A DNA stretch of 9,164 bases, from positions 1 through 9,164 of the forward strand of contig HF988480.1 in NCBI GenBank assembly GCA_000431975.1. Reading direction: 5' to 3'. Source of the DNA: Prevotella sp. CAG:924 (GTDB taxonomy: Bacteria; Bacteroidota; Bacteroidia; Bacteroidales; Bacteroidaceae). The notes beneath the pieces were generated by a model. It was not told the DNA's origin and ran no database searches. It worked only from the letters and a program-made list of their open reading frames with translations. This document shows, in pieces, positions 6,166-9,164 of the stretch. The position numbers and the translations under genes are program-made. Every line of letters begins with the position of its first letter. The first letter of the stretch is position 1.

Positions 6166-6606
6166 ATGGAAACAATACTCGCTATTTCCGGCAAGCCGGG
6201 ACTCTACCGTCTGGTATCCCGTGGAAAAATGAATCTCATCGTTGAGCTCATCGACGCCACCCACCGTCGCATGCCCGCTTTCGCCTCCGACCGCATCACG
6301 TCGCTGGCCGACATCGCCATGTACACCGACGCCGACGACGTGCCCCTGTGGCAGGTGCTCGAGAGTGTCGGCAAGAAGGAAGGCTCCAAGCATGCTTCCC
6401 TCAACTATAAGAAGTGCTCGTCGAAGGAGCTCCGCGACTGGTTTGCCGAGGTTCTTCCCAATTTCGACCAGGATCGCGTACACGACAGCGACATCAAGAA
6501 GCTCCTGCAGTGGTACAACATCCTCGTCGACAACGGCTACACCGACTTCAAGTCCATCCTTGCACCCACAGAGGGCGACAACATCGACGACCGGCAGGAG
6601 GCATGA
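6166..6606 (+). CDS. DUF5606-family protein of unknown function
   Basis: The 146-residue soluble product starts with METILAISGKPGLYRLVSRGK, which I recognise as the N-terminus of the Bacteroidota DUF5606 family. The N-terminal half (to about residue 70) looks beta-rich and small-domain-like. The C-terminal half (SSKELRDWFAEVLPNFDQDRV, then DIKKLLQWYNILVDNGYTDF) looks helical and acidic. There is no signal peptide, membrane segment or obvious catalytic motif. It follows coaE closely, and its TGA overlaps the transporter's ATG. Family members sit in conserved housekeeping neighbourhoods, which suggests a core cytoplasmic role, but no function can be assigned. Confidence 0.85.
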   Translation: METILAISGKPGLYRLVSRGKMNLIVELIDATHRRMPAFASDRITSLADIAMYTDADDVPLWQVLESVGKKEGSKHASLNYKKCSSKELRDWFAEVLPNFDQDRVHDSDIKKLLQWYNILVDNGYTDFKSILAPTEGDNIDDRQEA

Positions 6607-7478
6607 TGAAAGCGTGCCGTGCCTGCTATCATATAATAGGTATACTGGTGGTCCTCGTCTGGGGGGCCACCTTTGTTAATTCCAAGGTACTCCTCACCCA
6701 TGGCATGGAGGCGCACGAGATCTTCACACTCCGCTTCCTCATCGCCTATCTTTGCATCTGGACCATCTCGCCGCGCAGGCTCTTTGCCGACAACTGGCGC
6801 GACGAACTCTTCATGCTGATCCTCGGACTGACAGGAGGATCCTTGTATTTCCTCACCGAGAACTGGGCTGTGAAGATCAGCTATGTCAACAACGTAGCCT
6901 TCATCGTCTGCACCGCACCGCTCCTCACCACGATCCTTGCCATCTTGTTCGTCAAGGACGTCAAGGCCACGCCTCCGCTCATCGGCGGCTCTCTGCTGGC
7001 GCTGGCCGGTGTCGCACTCGTCATCTTCAACGGCCGTTTCATCCTCAGGCTCAATCCCGCCGGCGATCTGCTCGCCCTCGGCGCAGCGGTCTGCTGGGCC
7101 GTCTACAGCCTGCTCATGAAGCATGTGGCAGGACGCTATTCCTCCGTCTTCCTCACGCGCAAGGTGTTCTTCTACGGACTGCTCACCATCCTGCCCGCCT
7201 ATGCGTTCATGCCGTGGACCTTCCCGCTCCGCAGCCTTCTCCTTCCTGAGATAGGAGGCAACCTCCTCTTCCTGGGCTTCATCGCCTCTTTTGCCTGCTT
7301 CGCCCTATGGAATCTGGTCATCAAGAAGATCGGAGCCATGACCTCCAGCAACTACATCTATCTCAACCCTGTCTCCACCGTCATCATCTCTGCCATCTTT
7401 CTCGACGAGCCGATGACCTGGCTTGCCGGCGTCGGCAGCGCCCTCATCCTTTTCGGCGTTTGGGTGGCCAACCGGTAA
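6603..7478 (+). CDS. EamA-family (DMT superfamily) transporter
   Basis: The 291-residue protein has about ten hydrophobic segments in two EamA halves. The first runs from about residue 10 (IIGILVVLVWGATFVNSK) to 140. The second runs from about 154 to 289 and ends with the typical LNPVSTVIISAIFLDEP (254-270) and AGVGSALILFGVWVA. It belongs to the drug/metabolite transporter superfamily of inner-membrane exporters; the substrate cannot be read from sequence. The open frame extends far upstream, but that part overlaps the DUF5606 gene and lacks membrane character. The start is therefore the ATG at 6603, or the adjacent ATG at 6606. The first overlaps the preceding stop as ATGATGA, which suggests translational coupling. 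Confidence 0.9.
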   Translation: MMKACRACYHIIGILVVLVWGATFVNSKVLLTHGMEAHEIFTLRFLIAYLCIWTISPRRLFADNWRDELFMLILGLTGGSLYFLTENWAVKISYVNNVAFIVCTAPLLTTILAILFVKDVKATPPLIGGSLLALAGVALVIFNGRFILRLNPAGDLLALGAAVCWAVYSLLMKHVAGRYSSVFLTRKVFFYGLLTILPAYAFMPWTFPLRSLLLPEIGGNLLFLGFIASFACFALWNLVIKKIGAMTSSNYIYLNPVSTVIISAIFLDEPMTWLAGVGSALILFGVWVANR

Positions 7479-7540
7479 ACGGTCCTTCCGGTCACATTCC
7501 ATGCTACCTATACCGCTGCCGTCAGCGTCCCGGAAATCCT

Positions 7541-7589
7541 TTGACGCAGATCAACCGGATTGACCTCTGTCAATAAAACAGTACTTTTT
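7541..7589 (+). terminator. Possible terminator of the nusB-EamA operon
   Basis: A bulged 12-bp stem can form at 7541-7573: TTGA-CAGA-TCAA on the left with CG bulged, TTGA-TCTG-TCAA on the right with CC bulged, and loop CCGGA. Five T residues follow at 7585-7589, about 11 bases after the stem. The distance is longer than ideal. Its position just before a strong new promoter supports a terminator. Confidence 0.4.
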
Positions 7590-7610
7590 AGGCAAGAAAA
7601 AGCATATTTG

Positions 7611-7642
7611 TTTGCGCACACAAAAAGAATGTCATACCTTTG
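7611..7642 (+). promoter_or_regulatory. Strong promoter of the 31-aa small gene
   Basis: TTTG at 7611-7614, a 20-base spacer and TACCTTTG at 7635-7642 match the Bacteroidota consensus exactly. The start should fall near 7649, about 143 bases before the small gene's ATG. It is as good as the rplY promoter in this window, so high expression is expected. Confidence 0.8.
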
Positions 7643-7648
7643 CAGCGT

Positions 7649-7791
7649 CAAAAGAAATAAAGACACAGACACAAGAACAGGCCGAGGCGTTCGGCTCTTC
7701 CACCGGAAACTCCGGTAATAATTTAGGATAACATTAACAACACAATGCTCTTGTAAAAGGGCTTTTAAACACAAAAGAAAGGAAAAAAGTT
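7649..7791 (+). promoter_or_regulatory. Structured 5' leader RNA of the 31-aa small gene
   Basis: The leader contains hairpin GCCGA-GGCGT-TCGGC at 7681-7695 and hairpin ACCGGA-AAC-TCCGGT at 7702-7716. Both could be enclosed by a long-range 6-bp helix, ACAAGA (7671-7676) with TCTTGT (7749-7754). It also holds a minimal reading frame of ATG-CTC-TTG-TAA at 7745-7756, AAAGGGCTTT at 7756-7765, and the ribosome-binding site AAAGGA at 7778-7783, 8 bases before the ATG. No known riboswitch is recognised. Confidence 0.5.
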
Positions 7792-7887
7792 ATGAGTATC
7801 ATTTCATTTGCAGTAATGTCAATTGTTGTGTTCGCAGTAGCAAGTTACGCAGCAGTAAAGGCTGACAAAACGGCTAATGCCCGCTAA
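7792..7887 (+). CDS. 31-aa single-pass membrane peptide, unrecognised
   Basis: The ATG at 7792 opens a 31-codon frame ending in TAA. Residues 2-22 are almost wholly hydrophobic (Ile, Val, Ala, Phe, Ser), enough for one membrane helix. A short charged tail, KADKTANAR, carries net positive charge. The evidence that it is a gene is strong for its size: a consensus promoter, a good ribosome-binding site (AAAGGA, 8-base spacing) and a hairpin at its end. Codons are mostly GCA, GTA, ATT and TCA, unlike the GCC/GTC/CTC-rich neighbours, so it resembles either a highly expressed or an AT-rich accessory gene. Candidates are a small subunit of a membrane complex, a stress-type small membrane protein, or a type I toxin-like peptide. 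I see no clear antisense promoter for an antitoxin RNA. No function is assigned. Confidence 0.7.
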   Translation: MSIISFAVMSIVVFAVASYAAVKADKTANAR

Positions 7888-7922
7888 AGGGCTTTGCCGT
7901 TCACGGTAGATCAAGATTTTTT
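7869..7922 (+). terminator. Hairpin across the small gene's stop codon, with a later T-run
   Basis: AACGGC (7869-7874) pairs with GCCGTT (7896-7901), and inside it GCCC (7879-7882) pairs with GGGC (7889-7892). The loop GCTAAA carries the stop codon. Two further A-T pairs can form with one bulged base. Six T residues at 7917-7922 follow after about 15 bases, too far for a classical terminator, so it may instead act in mRNA stability or control of translation. Confidence 0.4.
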
Positions 7923-7933
7923 AAGTTACATAT

Positions 7934-7978
7934 AGGAGAGGCTTTTCCTGCCCGGAAGGGGTTGGGGAAGCCTCTCTT
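7934..7978 (+). terminator. Long hairpin downstream of the small gene
   Basis: GAGAGGCTT (7936-7944) and AAGCCTCTC (7968-7976) form a perfect 9-bp stem. It can extend to about 15 bp with G-T pairs on both sides, around a loop of 15 bases. This is the strongest hairpin near here. There is no clean T-run on either side, so it may be a terminator or a transcript-end stabiliser. Confidence 0.45.
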
Positions 7979-8126
7979 CCTGTATATCCCCCTCTGTTAT
8001 CTGTGTCCCCGAAGATTTCGGAAGGCCGGCACGGCATGTTCCCCCACTGTCCGGCACACCGGTAGCGGTAAAATGGAGGGCTGCATGTCTCCGACTTTCA
8101 CACGCCACACATATTTTCAACTCCGA
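7979..8126 (+). other. Spacer before rsmA with no gene seen
   Basis: Open frames crossing this stretch on both strands give Cys/Arg/Thr/Ser-rich products without any family likeness, and neither has a promoter or ribosome-binding site. I see only small inverted repeats built on CCGGC, and nothing I can name. Confidence 0.5.
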
Positions 8127-8160
8127 TTTGCGTCAGTCCCTCTATTTTTTAGTAACTTTG
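8127..8160 (+). promoter_or_regulatory. Promoter of rsmA
   Basis: TTTG at 8127-8130 and TAACTTTG at 8153-8160 are separated by 22 bases, slightly longer than ideal. Transcription should start near 8167, directly at a hairpin at 8168-8198: outer GGAGC/GCTCC and inner GCCGC-TTA-GCGGC. The mRNA would thus begin with a stem-loop. Confidence 0.65.
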
Positions 8161-8218
8161 CAACACAGGAGCCCTGCCGCTTAGCGGCCCCTTGCTCCCT
8201 CACTCATAGACAAGCATC

Positions 8219-9016
8219 ATGAAACAAGTAAGACCCAAGAAGAATCTGGGGCAGCACTTTCTCACCGACCTCGACATTGCGCGCCGCATCGCCGACACTG
8301 TCGACGCCTGCCCCGACCTCCCTGTTCTCGAGATCGGCCCGGGCATGGGTGTCCTCACACAGTTCCTCGTCAAGAAGCCGCGCGAGGTGAAAGCCGTGGA
8401 GATCGACAGCGAGAGCGTGGCCTATCTCCATGACAATTATCCGCAGCTCGACGGCAAGATTCTGGGCGACGACTTCCTGCGCATGGACCTGCGCACCGTC
8501 TTCGAAGGCCGTCCCTTTGTGCTCACGGGCAACTATCCCTACGACATCTCCTCACAGATCTTCTTCAAGATGCTCGACAACCGCGACCTCATCCCCTGCT
8601 GCACGGGTATGATCCAGCGCGAGGTGGCCCAGCGCATGGCCGCCGCGCCGGGGTCCAAGACCTACGGCATCCTCAGCGTGCTCATCCAGGCCTGGTACGA
8701 CGTGGAGTATCTCTTCACCGTCGACGAGAATGTGTTCAACCCGCCTCCCAAGGTCAAGAGCGCCGTCATCCGCATGACGCGCAATGCCACCGACCGTCTC
8801 GACTGCGACGAGGCCCTCTTCAAGCGCGTGGTGAAGACCGTCTTCAACCAGCGCCGCAAAATGCTGCGCGTCTCCTTGCGCCAGCTCTTCAGCCAGACCG
8901 CCATGCCCGCTCCCGAGTGGTTCACCGCTCCCGTCATGACGCGCCGCCCCGAGCAGCTCAGCGTCGCCGAGTTTGTCGACCTCACCAATACGGTAGCCGC
9001 CGTGCTTCCGCAATGA
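8219..9016 (+). CDS. rsmA: 16S rRNA (adenine(1518)-N6/adenine(1519)-N6)-dimethyltransferase
   Basis: RsmA (KsgA) transfers four methyl groups from S-adenosylmethionine to two adjacent adenosines near the 3' end of 16S rRNA, a late step and checkpoint of 30S assembly. The 265-residue product has normal length. Visible motifs are NLGQHFL at residues 9-15, the SAM-binding LEIGPGMGVLT at 37-47, the acidic motif II VEID at 60-63, GDDF at 83-86, the catalytic GNYPY at 104-108 (NLPY in E. coli), FNPPPKVKSAVIRM at 173-186 and FNQRRKMLR at 209-217. The ATG at 8219 is directly before KQVRPKKNLGQHF, the usual start. It has its own promoter and a leader of about 50 bases. Confidence 0.97.
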   Translation: MKQVRPKKNLGQHFLTDLDIARRIADTVDACPDLPVLEIGPGMGVLTQFLVKKPREVKAVEIDSESVAYLHDNYPQLDGKILGDDFLRMDLRTVFEGRPFVLTGNYPYDISSQIFFKMLDNRDLIPCCTGMIQREVAQRMAAAPGSKTYGILSVLIQAWYDVEYLFTVDENVFNPPPKVKSAVIRMTRNATDRLDCDEALFKRVVKTVFNQRRKMLRVSLRQLFSQTAMPAPEWFTAPVMTRRPEQLSVAEFVDLTNTVAAVLPQ

Positions 9017-9022
9017 TCCTTT

Positions 9023-9054
9023 CCGGCCGCTGCGGACCCCTCCGCCACGGCCGG
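9023..9054 (+). other. Strong GC-rich hairpin after rsmA
   Basis: CCGGCCG (9023-9029) pairs with CGGCCGG (9048-9054). Inside, GCGGA (9032-9036) pairs with TCCGC (9041-9045) around loop CCCC, with one small internal loop. No T-run follows and no promoter is seen before the next gene, so it may be an intercistronic stabiliser or a weak terminator. Confidence 0.5.
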
Positions 9055-9077
9055 CTTACAGTATATATAATATCATC

Positions 9078-9164
9078 ATGACCAGACAAGAACAATATAC
9101 GACACTGCTCGCCCAGCTCGACGCGCTCTATGAGGCCGAAAGCGACGAGACGGCCCTCATGGCC
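9078..9164 (+). CDS. GAF-domain protein, N-terminus only (probably fRMsr-like)
   Basis: The frame starts at ATG 9078 and runs off the window after 29 codons. The N-terminus, MTRQEQYTTLLAQLDALYEA followed by ESDETALMA, resembles GAF-domain proteins related to free-methionine-(R)-sulfoxide reductase, which start with a similar helix and an E-x-D-x-x-A segment before the GAF core. The diagnostic Cys residues lie beyond the window, so the enzymatic call is an inference. It is 61 bases downstream of rsmA in the same direction and possibly cotranscribed. Confidence 0.6.
   Translation, partial: MTRQEQYTTLLAQLDALYEAESDETALMA

Noticed and set aside
6414..6602. 63-codon N-terminal extension of the EamA transporter
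   Set aside because: It overlaps the DUF5606 gene out of frame and is Arg/Pro/Gln/His-rich. The ATG at 6603 lies just before the first membrane helix.
6537..7124. 195-codon minus-strand frame opposite the DUF5606 end and EamA gene
   Set aside because: Its extreme Glu/Asp/Gly content mirrors the hydrophobic codons of the transporter on the other strand. There is no independent support.
7792..7887. Type I toxin-antitoxin pair with an antisense RNA
   Set aside because: The peptide fits in size and hydrophobicity, but I found no TTTG/TAnnTTTG promoter on the minus strand across the gene or leader, so the antitoxin part is unsupported.
7962..8222. 86-codon plus-strand frame in the spacer before rsmA
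   Set aside because: It runs through the rsmA promoter and leader hairpin, has mixed composition, and starts inside a hairpin arm. It is not a believable gene.

Overview
This window looks like core chromosome from a member of Bacteroidota, most likely Prevotellaceae (Prevotella in the broad sense). Three things point there. The promoters follow the Bacteroidota pattern, TTTG then about 20 bases then TAnnTTTG. Ribosome-binding sites are weak or absent. The gene order nusB - yajC - ybbR-like - coaE - DUF5606 is one I associate with Bacteroidales. Coding sequence is GC-rich, while the spacers near 1-340 and 7540-7930 are clearly AT-richer. I see no mobile element, CRISPR array, tRNA or rRNA.

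Layout. On the minus strand, read from 2620 down to 384, is a tight operon: rplY (ribosomal protein bL25, CTC form), pth (peptidyl-tRNA hydrolase), an S4-domain RNA-binding protein of the HslR type, and purN (GAR formyltransferase). Gaps are 2 bases, an ATGA overlap, and 4 bases. Beyond purN lies an AT-richer end with one doubtful 63-codon reading frame. Divergent from rplY, starting at 2855 on the plus strand, is a second operon: nusB (long, with a helical insert and a low-complexity tail), yajC, a YbbR-like protein, coaE, a DUF5606 protein and an EamA-family transporter that overlaps the DUF5606 stop codon. A hairpin at 7541-7573 may end it.

The most interesting part is 7600-7980. A near-perfect promoter drives a roughly 140-base leader containing stable hairpins. 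The leader is followed by a good ribosome-binding site and a 31-codon reading frame for a single-pass membrane peptide that I do not recognise. A hairpin spans its stop codon, and the 10-mer AAAGGGCTTT occurs both before and after the frame. It could be a small membrane protein gene, a type I toxin-like gene or a dual-function RNA.

Next, rsmA (16S rRNA dimethyltransferase) has its own promoter and an mRNA predicted to start with a hairpin. The window ends in the first 29 codons of a GAF-domain protein, probably free-methionine-(R)-sulfoxide reductase-like.

Together the genes are housekeeping: translation and ribosome maturation (bL25, Pth, HslR, RsmA), transcription antitermination (NusB), membrane protein export (YajC), and cofactor and purine synthesis (CoaE, PurN). 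The unexplained parts are the 31-aa gene with its RNA leader, the repeat-like insert of NusB, and several intercistronic RNA hairpins, one set of which can form two mutually exclusive structures.
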